Below, piece by piece: positions 23,365 to 30,547 of a DNA stretch of 38,106 nucleotides. The notes below the pieces were generated by a model. It saw only the letters and a program-made list of their open reading frames with translations, had not been told where the DNA came from and made no database searches. This DNA is from JBAXGW01 sp037139195 (GTDB lineage: Bacteria > Bacteroidota > Bacteroidia > Bacteroidales > JAHJDW01). Within the stretch, counting starts at the first letter, position 1. Each line of letters opens with the position of its first letter. The position numbers and the translations under genes were made by a program. The stretch covers positions 1 through 38,106 of the forward strand of contig JBAXGW010000045.1 of NCBI GenBank assembly GCA_037139195.1, in the 5' to 3' direction.

Positions 23365-23414
23365 TTAGAGTTGATTTTTTTGTAATATTGTGGGTGAATT
23401 AAATCTATTGAAAA

Positions 23415-23813
23415 ATGAAATATCTATTGTTATCTGTTTGTTTTTTAATACAGTTTGCCAGTTTTGGGCAAGAAAATATTAAAACATCAGACACAGTTAC
23501 TGTTACTCCTCTTGAATATGATGTTTCTCCAGAATTTTCTGGGGGAAATGATGCATTAGATAAATATTTGAAAGACAATTTGAAATATCCTGAATTTGCA
23601 AAGAAAAATGGCATTAGCGGAAATGTTTTTGTTTCTTTTGACGTTGATATTGACGGTACAATAAGAAATGTTATTTTACTTAGAGGTCTTGAAAAAAACT
23701 GCGACTCAGAAGCAATTCGGTTAGTTCAATCAATGCCAAAATGGAAGCCTGCTATCTTAAAGGGGAAACCAATTATATATAAGTTTACATTACCAATAAA
23801 GTTCAAATTATAA
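23415..23813 (+). CDS. Secreted TonB C-terminal-domain protein, paralogue 1
   Basis: The 132-residue product has a signal peptide (MKYLLLSVCFLIQFASFGQ) and then little more than a TonB C-terminal domain: DALDKYLKDNLKYPEFAKKNGISGNVFVSF, DGTIRNVILLRG, and CDSEAIRLVQSMPKWKPAILKGKPIIYKFTLPIKFKL. This domain contacts TonB boxes of outer-membrane receptors or serves general protein interaction. There is no transmembrane anchor or proline-rich stalk, so it cannot transduce energy like TonB itself. It is the first of three tandem paralogues separated by 12 and 6 nt, clearly one operon. Confidence 0.85.
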   Translation: MKYLLLSVCFLIQFASFGQENIKTSDTVTVTPLEYDVSPEFSGGNDALDKYLKDNLKYPEFAKKNGISGNVFVSFDVDIDGTIRNVILLRGLEKNCDSEAIRLVQSMPKWKPAILKGKPIIYKFTLPIKFKL

Positions 23814-23825
23814 AAACAAAAGATT

Positions 23826-24221
23826 ATGAAGTATTTAGTATTTGTATGTTTGGTTTTTATTCAGTTTGTTAGTTTTGGGCAAGACAACAAAGAATCAATT
23901 ACTCATATAGATACGCTTGCAATCATCGACCAAATGCCCTTATTTCTAGGAGGAGATGCTAAATTGTATAAGTATTTAGATAAAAACTTAAAATATCCAA
24001 TAGAAGCAAAGAAAAATAAAATATCAGGAAAAGTTTTTGTCTCATTTGTAATCAAGGAAGATGGTTCAGTTTCGAGAATTAAAGTTTTAAGAGGAATAGG
24101 ATTTGGTTGTGATGAAGAAGCTATTAGATTGGTTCAATCAATGCCAAAATGGACGCCAGGACAACTAAATGGCAAGCCTGTTCGGGTTAGTTTTAATCTC
24201 CCAATTAATTTTAAATTATAA
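23826..24221 (+). CDS. Secreted TonB C-terminal-domain protein, paralogue 2
   Basis: The product has 131 residues with the same plan as its neighbours: a signal peptide (MKYLVFVCLVFIQFVSFGQ), a short variable stretch, then the TonB-C core KYLDKNLKYPIEAKKNKISGKVFVSFVI, DGSVSRIKVLRGIGFGCDEEAIRLVQSMPKW and VRVSFNLPINFKL. It is closer to paralogue 3 around GIGxGCDEEAIR. The variable stretch after the signal peptide (about 20-45) is where the three differ most. Confidence 0.85.
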   Translation: MKYLVFVCLVFIQFVSFGQDNKESITHIDTLAIIDQMPLFLGGDAKLYKYLDKNLKYPIEAKKNKISGKVFVSFVIKEDGSVSRIKVLRGIGFGCDEEAIRLVQSMPKWTPGQLNGKPVRVSFNLPINFKL

Positions 24222-24227
24222 AATCAA

Positions 24228-24629
24228 ATGAAGTATTTATTATTTGCATGTTTATGTTTAATTCAATTCGTTGGTTTTGGGCAGGAAAACATTAAAATGC
24301 TAAATAAAGATTCTGTTGTCTCGCTTGAATTTGAAGTTTCTCCAACATTTCAAGGAGGAGCAGATTCATTAAGAAATTTTTTGATTCGTAATGTTCAATA
24401 TCCAGAAGTAGCAAAGCAAAATGAAATACATGGAGTTGTTTATGTTGGTTTCGTCATTGAGAAGGATGGTTTAATTAGCAATGTTAAAGTGTTAAGAGGA
24501 ATTGGTGGTGGATGTGATGAAGAAGCTATTAGGGTTGTTAAATTAATGCCGAAGTGGAATCCAGGTTATAGTAAAGGAAAGCCGGTTCGAGTAAGTTTTG
24601 TAGTGCCAATTAAATTTATGTTCCAATAA
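24228..24629 (+). CDS. Secreted TonB C-terminal-domain protein, paralogue 3
   Basis: The product has 133 residues: a signal peptide (MKYLLFACLCLIQFVGFGQ) and a TonB-C core (SLRNFLIRNVQYPEVAKQNEIHGVVYVGFVI, DGLISNVKVLRGIGGGCDEEAIRVVKLMPKWNPG). It ends in VPIKFMFQ. It starts 6 nt after paralogue 2, so translation is probably coupled. The downstream DNA (24640-24662) carries GCGTCTTTGCAACTTTGCG, a word I associate with repetitive leader sequences in Bacteroidetes, before tex. Confidence 0.85.
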   Translation: MKYLLFACLCLIQFVGFGQENIKMLNKDSVVSLEFEVSPTFQGGADSLRNFLIRNVQYPEVAKQNEIHGVVYVGFVIEKDGLISNVKVLRGIGGGCDEEAIRVVKLMPKWNPGYSKGKPVRVSFVVPIKFMFQ

Positions 24630-24719
24630 CCTTTTCTTCGCGTCTTTGCAACTTTGCGTGAAATATTATTTCCTAAAACAATAAAATTTCCGTTATTTTG
24701 TTGTAGAAACAGAATAACC

Positions 24720-26852
24720 ATGAACATAGTTAAAATCATAAGCTCAGAAACTCAAATTTCTGAAAAACAAATAAATGCAACCGTTCAATTGCTTAATGAA
24801 GGTTGCACCATTCCTTTTATTTCTCGCTACCGTAAAGAATACACCGGTTCGCTCGACGAAGTGCAAATTCAAACTATTAAAGAACGAAAAGAACAACTTG
24901 AAGAAGTGGATAAGCGTCGTGATGCAATTCTTAAATCAATGGAAGAACTAGGTTTTCTAACTCCTGAATTAAAAAATCAGTTAGAAAATGCTATAACGCT
25001 TACCGAACTCGAAGATATTTATTTGCCTTATAAACCTAAACGAAAAACTCGCGCAACTGCGGCAAAAGAAAAAGGTTTGGAGCCATTGGCAATGGTTATT
25101 ATGAAACAGGATTCAAATGATGTTGAATCCATTGCTTTGCACTATGTAAACGACGAAAAGGGCGTTGCTTCTATTGAAGATGCGTTGCAAGGTGCTAGAG
25201 ATATTATTGCTGAATGGATGAACGAAAATCAAGTAGTTCGTTCAAAGGTGCGTAACTTGTTTCATCGCGAAGCTCATATTTCATCAAAAGTGGTTAAAGT
25301 AAAAGAGAAAGAAGCCGAAAAATATCAAAACTATTTTGCTTGGGACGAACAACTAAACCGTGCTCCTTCTCACAGAATTTTAGCACTTTTCAGAGGTGAA
25401 AACGAAGGTTTACTTCGCTTGCAAATTGGGCCATCAGAAGAAAAAGCGGTGGAAATTATTGAGCGTAATTTTATCAAATCAAGAAATCAATGTGCTCAGC
25501 AACTAGAAATTGCCGCCAAAGATTGTTATAAGCGTTTGCTTTCGCCTTCTATTGAAACTGAAATGCGCTCGGAATACAAAGCAAAAGCCGATTTAGAGGC
25601 AATTCGTGTTTTCACAAGTAATCTTCGTCAACTTTTATTGGCTTCTCCACTAGGGCAAAAAAATGTATTAGCTTTAGATCCTGGTTATAAATCGGGATGT
25701 AAATTGGTTTGCCTAGATGCACAAGGGAATTTAGTGCATAATGAAACCATTTATCCACATGCACCACAAAATGAGAAATCGAAAGCCATGTCGAAAATTA
25801 CTTCCTTGGTTAGTGCGTATAAAATTGAAGCAATTGCTATTGGAAACGGAACAGCGAGTCGCGAAACCGAGGATATGATAAAGCACATACATTTCAACAA
25901 AGATATTCAGGTATTTGTAGTAAGCGAATCGGGGGCTTCAATTTATTCGGCTTCTTCGTTAGCTCGTGAAGAGTTTCCACAATTTGATGTTACCGTTCGT
26001 GGTGCTGTTTCTATTGGCAGAAGATTGATGGATCCGCTTGCCGAATTGGTTAAGATTGATGCAAAATCAATTGGCGTTGGACAGTATCAACACGATGTAG
26101 ACCAAAATTCTTTACAAAAAAGCTTGGATGTTGTAGTTGAAAGTTGCGTTAATTCTGTTGGCGTTGAAGTTAATACGGCTAGCAAACAATTATTGGCTTA
26201 CATTTCGGGCTTAGGTCCTGCATTAGCACAAAATATTGTTGACCACCGAAAAACAAACGGTCCTTTTGAATCGCGTAATGAGCTTAAAAAAGTTGCCCGA
26301 CTAGGAAGCAAGGCGTATGAGCAATGTGCTGGATTTTTACGAATTAGAGGTGCCGAAAACTTGCTAGATAACAGTGCAGTGCATCCCGAACGCTATGCTT
26401 TGGTAAATAAAATGGCAAAAGATTTAAAGTGCAATTTATCCGACTTAATAAATAATAATGAATTGCTTTGTAAAATAGAACCGACAAAATACGTAAGCGA
26501 GGATTGTGGGTTACCAACAATACAAGATATTTTAAAAGAACTAGCCAAACCTGGTCGTGACCCACGTTCTAAAATTGAGATTTTCGAATTCGATAAATCG
26601 CTAAGAAACATAGAGGATGTAAGAGCTGGAATGCTTGTACCTGGAATAGTTACAAATATTACTGCTTTTGGTTGCTTTGTTGATATAGGCATTAAAGAGA
26701 ATGGCTTAATACATGTAAGCGAAATGGCTGACGAATTCATTTCAGACCCATCAACCATTGTTAGCATGCATCAACAGTTGATGGTGAAAATAATTGATGT
26801 AGATACTATACGAAAACGCATAGCTTTAACGTTAAAGGGTGTGAAAAATTAG
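24720..26852 (+). CDS. tex: Tex-family RNA-binding transcription accessory protein
   Basis: The 710-residue protein has the full Tex order: N-terminal helical domain (TQISEKQINATVQLLNEGCTIPFISRYRKE), YqgF/RuvC-like domain (VLALDPGYKSGCKLVCLD, then AIAIGNGTASRETE), helix-hairpin-helix motifs (LLAYISGLGPALAQNIVDHRKTNGPFESRNELKKVARLG), and a C-terminal S1 RNA-binding domain in the last 75 residues (GMLVPGIVTNITAFGCFVDIGI, GLIHVSEMAD). Tex binds nucleic acid and works with RNA polymerase in transcription and RNA turnover. The ATG at 24720 was chosen because it directly begins the conserved domain, while an upstream in-frame codon would add 22 unconserved residues. Confidence 0.94.
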   Translation: MNIVKIISSETQISEKQINATVQLLNEGCTIPFISRYRKEYTGSLDEVQIQTIKERKEQLEEVDKRRDAILKSMEELGFLTPELKNQLENAITLTELEDIYLPYKPKRKTRATAAKEKGLEPLAMVIMKQDSNDVESIALHYVNDEKGVASIEDALQGARDIIAEWMNENQVVRSKVRNLFHREAHISSKVVKVKEKEAEKYQNYFAWDEQLNRAPSHRILALFRGENEGLLRLQIGPSEEKAVEIIERNFIKSRNQCAQQLEIAAKDCYKRLLSPSIETEMRSEYKAKADLEAIRVFTSNLRQLLLASPLGQKNVLALDPGYKSGCKLVCLDAQGNLVHNETIYPHAPQNEKSKAMSKITSLVSAYKIEAIAIGNGTASRETEDMIKHIHFNKDIQVFVVSESGASIYSASSLAREEFPQFDVTVRGAVSIGRRLMDPLAELVKIDAKSIGVGQYQHDVDQNSLQKSLDVVVESCVNSVGVEVNTASKQLLAYISGLGPALAQNIVDHRKTNGPFESRNELKKVARLGSKAYEQCAGFLRIRGAENLLDNSAVHPERYALVNKMAKDLKCNLSDLINNNELLCKIEPTKYVSEDCGLPTIQDILKELAKPGRDPRSKIEIFEFDKSLRNIEDVRAGMLVPGIVTNITAFGCFVDIGIKENGLIHVSEMADEFISDPSTIVSMHQQLMVKIIDVDTIRKRIALTLKGVKN

Positions 26853-26876
26853 ATTTATAATCAATATAAATTGATA

Positions 26877-26974
26877 ATATATTAATAATAAATACTCTTC
26901 GATTCCGCTCAGAGTGTCCGCAGACTGAGCAGAGTCGAAGTCTATAAAGAGAAAAAAAACAGCTTGCGGGTTTA
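26877..26974 (+). repeat. R1 hairpin element, copy D
   Basis: The central palindrome CTTCGATTCCGCTCAG to CTGAGCAGAGTCGAAG pairs at 14 of 16 positions. The right end CTTGCGGGTTTA runs directly into the ATG of the next gene at 26975. The left ACAAGG end is not recognisable in this copy. Confidence 0.7.
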
Positions 26975-27622
26975 ATGATTATGAAAATTATAAAGTGGTT
27001 TTTATTCATTGTATTTCTACAAATTGCTTTTAGCTCTTCTGCTCAAAAAATAAAAGGCATGTTAATTTTAGGAATGAACATGTCGCAAGTTGATGGAGAC
27101 CGAGTTTTTGGATACCATAAATTTGGTGTAAACGCTGGTGTGGGAGCAATATTACCAATAAGTGATGCTTTTTCAATACATGTAGAAACGCTTTTAAATC
27201 AAAAAGGTGCTAGACAAGGAGTTCGATATGAAGATTCGCTCGATGGCTCATATAAAATGAATTTACAATACGCTGAAGTTCCCTTTTACCTCAACTTCTT
27301 TGATAAAAAAGGAAAGATGAGTATTGGAGCTGGTTTTTCCTACGGGAAATTAGTGGGTTTTACAGAAAAACAAAACGGGTATAAAATTGAGTTTCCTCAT
27401 ACTTATATTACAAAACCAAAATCAACTGATTTTTCAGGTTTTTTAAATTTATATGTTCCAATAAAAGCTGGGTTGAAATTAAATTTTCGTTATTCATATT
27501 CCCTACAGTCAATACGAAAACGTTATTTTTCTGACGGAGCTTTTCGCGAGCAATATAATAATGTGTTGAGCTTTAGATTGATTTACATATTTAATGACAA
27601 GGTAAAGCTGAAAGATGATTAG
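26975..27622 (+). CDS. Outer-membrane beta-barrel protein (porin-like)
   Basis: The 215-residue product has a signal peptide (MIMKIIKWFLFIVFLQIAFSSSAQ) and a barrel of the OMP_b-brl_2 kind: KGMLILGMNMSQVDGD, GVNAGVGAILPISDAFSIHVETLLNQKGAR, YAEVPFYLNFF, GKMSIGAGFSYGKLVGF, GLKLNFRYSYSLQSIR. The motif 'LQYAEVPFYLNF' is common in this family. Its substrate is unknown. ATG at 26975 and at 26981 are both possible starts; the first touches the end of R1 copy D, which thus forms the whole leader. Confidence 0.78.
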   Translation: MIMKIIKWFLFIVFLQIAFSSSAQKIKGMLILGMNMSQVDGDRVFGYHKFGVNAGVGAILPISDAFSIHVETLLNQKGARQGVRYEDSLDGSYKMNLQYAEVPFYLNFFDKKGKMSIGAGFSYGKLVGFTEKQNGYKIEFPHTYITKPKSTDFSGFLNLYVPIKAGLKLNFRYSYSLQSIRKRYFSDGAFREQYNNVLSFRLIYIFNDKVKLKDD

Positions 27623-27671
27623 ATTATGTATATGTGTTGCAGTCAAAAAAGTTATATTCGTCAATTTTAAA

Positions 27672-28421
27672 CTATTTAACTGTCATCTTTTTCAAATCGG
27701 CTAAACTACCTTTGAAAATATTAAAATCTACTAATGAATTAATCCCACTAACGCAACCGCGGTCGTTATGCTGCCAAAACATCCATTTTGAATCACTGTT
27801 TAATTCTTGTACATAGTAATGAGCAATCCAAAAAGTATAACCTTCAAGTTTTTCTGTATTTAGATATTCTTCGTAAAACTTTAAATTGGTATAAATAATT
27901 GGTTTTACTCCGTAGTGTTTCTCAACAAGTGTGAGCCATATTTTCAGCTCTTTCAAAAAGGATTTATAGTTCTTTTTTCCCCTTTTTTCAATATCCAATA
28001 CTGGCGGAAGGTCTCCTTTTTCAAGTGTTACAGAGCCAATAAAATTATCAGCCTGAGATTTTCCATCTAAATAGGGCAAATAAAAATGATAAGCACCTCT
28101 AATCAAATCATTTTTTTTCGATTCTATCCAATTTTTTTTAAAAAAAATATCTTTATGCGTCTTGCCTTCAGTTGCTTTAATATACACGAAATCAATACTA
28201 TCGTGTCCAACTTTCATTTTAGTAACCTCGTCCCATTTTATAAAACTCTGATGTACTGAAACATCAATACCATGAACATTGAAATTCTCAGGAATAAATA
28301 TTTTGAAACTTTTATTGATTACATATCCATTTTTACTTGTCAGTTTGTAATAGGTAATTTGAATATAATAGGATATTAATTCAAAATTAAAATAAACAAA
28401 AATCGAAAACAAACAAAGCAA
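27672..28421 (-). CDS. GH25-family lysozyme, membrane-anchored
   Basis: The enzyme cleaves peptidoglycan between MurNAc and GlcNAc. The GH25 hallmarks are present: GIDVSVHQ with D53, FVYIKATEGKT, GAYHFYLPY, and the catalytic pair D143-I-E145 in PPVLDIEKRG; WIAHYYVQ and WMFWQHNDRG close the barrel. A single hydrophobic helix lies at the N-terminus. The shown start is TTG at 28421. The frame is open further, back to CTG at 28481, and that would add a basic head (KRKSINKKSKKVKK) before the helix. An exact -7 box at 28511-28504 fits that longer form, so the true start may be the CTG. Confidence 0.88.
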   Translation of the reverse strand: MLCLFSIFVYFNFELISYYIQITYYKLTSKNGYVINKSFKIFIPENFNVHGIDVSVHQSFIKWDEVTKMKVGHDSIDFVYIKATEGKTHKDIFFKKNWIESKKNDLIRGAYHFYLPYLDGKSQADNFIGSVTLEKGDLPPVLDIEKRGKKNYKSFLKELKIWLTLVEKHYGVKPIIYTNLKFYEEYLNTEKLEGYTFWIAHYYVQELNSDSKWMFWQHNDRGCVSGINSLVDFNIFKGSLADLKKMTVK

Positions 28422-28491
28422 ACTGATTACAATCAGCTTTTTAACTTTTTTCGATTTTTTATTTATTGATTTCCGTTTCAGAGTAGTTTTT

Positions 28492-28524
28492 TTTGTTAAT
28501 TAACAAATATACTACGTATTTTTG
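28492..28524 (+). promoter_or_regulatory. Promoter of the cupin gene
   Basis: TTTG (28492-28495) and the exact -7 box TATTTTTG (28517-28524) are 21 nt apart. It interlocks with the opposite lysozyme promoter. Confidence 0.5.
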
Positions 28525-28533
28525 GTTTTCAAA
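28504..28533 (-). promoter_or_regulatory. Promoter of the lysozyme gene
   Basis: On the minus strand TATATTTG (28511-28504) is an exact -7 box, and TTTG (28533-28530) lies 18 nt upstream. Its -33 box falls just downstream of the cupin -7 box, so polymerase probably cannot occupy both. Confidence 0.55.
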
Positions 28534-28557
28534 ATAGCCCAACTAATAAATTAACAA

Positions 28558-29058
28558 ATGGATTCAAAATCATTAATCGAAAAATTAGAATTGATGCCAC
28601 ATCCAGAAGGCGGATACTACAAAGAAACATATCGTTCAGAAGAATTAATTAATAAAGATGACTTACCTTTAAGATTTAATGATGATAGAAATTTCTCAAC
28701 TGGGATATATTATTTACTAGAAAACGAAGATTTTTCAGCATTTCATAGAATTAAATCCGATGAAATGTGGCATTTCTACGCAGGAACAACATTGCTAATT
28801 CACGAAATTACTGCAAAAGGCAATTATATTATTCATCGTTTAGGGAATAATTTAAATAAGGATGATAAGTTTCAATTAGTAATTCCTCATGGCTCTTGGT
28901 TTGCTTCGGAAGTTGAGGATAAAAACAGTTTTTCTTTTGTTGGCTGTACTGTTTCTCCAGGTTTTGATTTCAACGATTTCGAAATGGCAAAATCTATAAA
29001 TCTATCGAATGATCACCCAAATTTAAAGAACATAATAAAACGTCTTTGCGCAAAGTAA
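28558..29058 (+). CDS. Cupin protein of the DUF985 (YML079-like) family
   Basis: The 166-residue protein is a single beta-sandwich cupin. The family opening LELMPHPEGGYYKETYRS is unmistakable, and FSTGIYYLLENEDFSAFHRIKSDEMWHFYAGTTLLIHEI forms the first metal-pocket strand pair. IPHGSWFASEVE and GCTVSPGFDFNDFEMA follow in order, as in relatives. The structure of a yeast relative is a cupin of unknown activity; a sugar-epimerase-like or ligand-binding role has been suggested. It is transcribed divergently from the lysozyme gene, with interlocked promoters. Confidence 0.9.
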   Translation: MDSKSLIEKLELMPHPEGGYYKETYRSEELINKDDLPLRFNDDRNFSTGIYYLLENEDFSAFHRIKSDEMWHFYAGTTLLIHEITAKGNYIIHRLGNNLNKDDKFQLVIPHGSWFASEVEDKNSFSFVGCTVSPGFDFNDFEMAKSINLSNDHPNLKNIIKRLCAK

Positions 29059-29118
29059 ACAATAAATATAATTTATTTTCGTTTTTTTAATATCTTTGTT
29101 ATCAAGAAATCATAATTG

Positions 29119-29739
29119 ATGAGAAACCTACTCTTAATTTTTGTTTTATTTATTCCTTTTATTGTTTCAGCTCAAAACAATGATACTATTTCTTATGATG
29201 AATGGGATGAGTCGGAAGACATGGCTTTTAGTTTTAGCATTCCTGCTGCTACTTTTTCAAAAATTGATAATATTAATTCGTATTCATTAGGTGGCAGCTT
29301 AAATGTATATATTAATAAACATTGGTTTGTTGGCGTTTTTGGCGAAAGAATGAGCAACTCTCAACTAAAAGATATTACAATTGATACTATTAACTATACA
29401 AAACTCCGACTAGGATATGGTATAATTACGCCTGCTTTTGGATATATTTTCTTCCCTCAAAAAAAAATAAATATCTATGCTGGGCTAAGATTTGGCTGGG
29501 GTGGTCACTCTTTAATTGAAGGGCAGTCGTATGTTTACTCAAAAAAAATAGTTACAGGGAACTCAACTATTATTGAGCCTAACATTGATTTTTTATACAC
29601 ATTAGCACCCGCATTCAAATTAGCAGTTGGACTAGGCTATCGATACAATACAAAATTCAAAAACATAGTGTATACCAATAAAAACTTTAATAGTGCATAC
29701 TTGTCGGTAAGCTTACTTTTCGGCAGCTTTCCAGAATAG
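29119..29739 (+). CDS. Small exported beta-barrel-like protein
   Basis: The 206-residue product begins with a signal peptide (MRNLLLIFVLFIPFIVSAQ) and then an acidic stretch (YDEWDESEDMAFSF). Alternating strands such as YSLGGSLNVYINKHWFVGVFGERM, LRLGYGIITPAFGYIFF, KINIYAGLRFGWGGHSL, PAFKLAVGLGYRYN and SAYLSVSLLFGSF suggest an eight-stranded outer-membrane barrel. The family is not recognised. The ATG at 29119 is used; an adjoining TTG is not needed. A TATCTTTG box at 29091-29098 is an exact -7 match but has no clear -33 partner. Confidence 0.7.
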   Translation: MRNLLLIFVLFIPFIVSAQNNDTISYDEWDESEDMAFSFSIPAATFSKIDNINSYSLGGSLNVYINKHWFVGVFGERMSNSQLKDITIDTINYTKLRLGYGIITPAFGYIFFPQKKINIYAGLRFGWGGHSLIEGQSYVYSKKIVTGNSTIIEPNIDFLYTLAPAFKLAVGLGYRYNTKFKNIVYTNKNFNSAYLSVSLLFGSFPE

Positions 29740-29839
29740 TTTTTCTTCTTTGGCTAAAAAATCCTTTTAATTTTATGCATAAACAACTTTACACATAATT
29801 TTGTTTAATGTATCAATTGTAAAAAACAAGAACAAACTT

Positions 29840-29870
29840 TTTGAATACATTTATTTTTTCATTAGCTTTG
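29840..29870 (+). promoter_or_regulatory. Promoter of the superoxide dismutase gene
   Basis: TTTG (29840-29843), 19 nt and TAGCTTTG (29863-29870) match the consensus exactly. The leader to the ATG at 29908 is about 30 nt. I see no clear operator. Confidence 0.75.
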
Positions 29871-29907
29871 AATAAATCCTAGAAAAATTAATTTAAATAT
29901 TTATACT

Positions 29908-30489
29908 ATGACTTTTGAATTACCTAAATTACCTTATGCTTCAGACGCATTAGAACCAGCAATTTCTGCAAAAACAATTGAATTTCACTATGGGAAACAT
30001 CACCAAGCTTATGTTAACAACTTAAATGGTTTAATTCCTGGAACTGCTTTTGAAAATTCAACATTAGAAGAAATTATCATAAAATCTGAAGGTGGCATTT
30101 TTAATAATGCAGCTCAGATTTGGAATCACACTTTTTACTGGGAAAGCTTTGCTCCAAATGCAGGTGGCGAACCTAAAAACGAAATAGCAGACGCCATTAA
30201 TCGTGATTTTGGTTCTTTTGCTGCTTTCAAAGAACAATTCACAAAAGCAGCTGCAACTCTTTTCGGAGCTGGATGGGCTTGGCTTGTTGTTAACAAAGAC
30301 GGAAAGCTTGAAATTAAACAAGAAAGCAATGCTGGAAATCCATTGAAACAAGGTTATAAGCCAGTTTTAACTTGCGACGTATGGGAACATGCTTACTATA
30401 TTGATTTTCAAAACCGTAGACCTGACTATATTTCAAGTTTTTGGAATTTGATTAACTGGAATAAAATTAACGAACGTTTTGTTAAATAA
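29908..30489 (+). CDS. sodB: Superoxide dismutase, Fe type
   Basis: The enzyme converts superoxide to oxygen and peroxide in the cytoplasm. The four metal ligands are visible: H27 in FHYGKHHQAY, H74 in AAQIWNHTFYW, D157 and H161 in TCDVWEHAYY. Q70 (AAQIWNH) marks the iron-type active site, where the manganese type has its glutamine elsewhere. At 193 residues it is of standard length. Iron preference is inferred from Q70; cambialistic enzymes occur in Bacteroidetes and cannot be excluded. It is a single gene between an exact promoter and a strong terminator. Confidence 0.95.
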   Translation: MTFELPKLPYASDALEPAISAKTIEFHYGKHHQAYVNNLNGLIPGTAFENSTLEEIIIKSEGGIFNNAAQIWNHTFYWESFAPNAGGEPKNEIADAINRDFGSFAAFKEQFTKAAATLFGAGWAWLVVNKDGKLEIKQESNAGNPLKQGYKPVLTCDVWEHAYYIDFQNRRPDYISSFWNLINWNKINERFVK

Positions 30490-30498
30490 ATGACATTT

Positions 30499-30530
30499 AA
30501 AAAGGTCGGCTAATTTAGTCGACCTTTTTT
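30499..30530 (+). terminator. Intrinsic terminator after sodB
   Basis: AAAAAGGTCG pairs with CGACCTTTTT, and the stem extends inward through GCTAA/TTAGT with one wobble. A T run follows. It also faces the end of the convergent gene. Confidence 0.85.
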
Positions 30531-30547
30531 TCATATTTCAGTTTTTG

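Noticed and set aside
26344..26767. Minus-strand open frames inside tex
   Set aside because: Tex is complete and conserved across this region; the antisense frames show no recognisable protein features.
29091..29098. TATCTTTG before the barrel gene at 29119 as a full promoter
   Set aside because: The -7 box is exact but no TTTG or TTG lies at the -33 spacing, so it is mentioned only within the gene entry.
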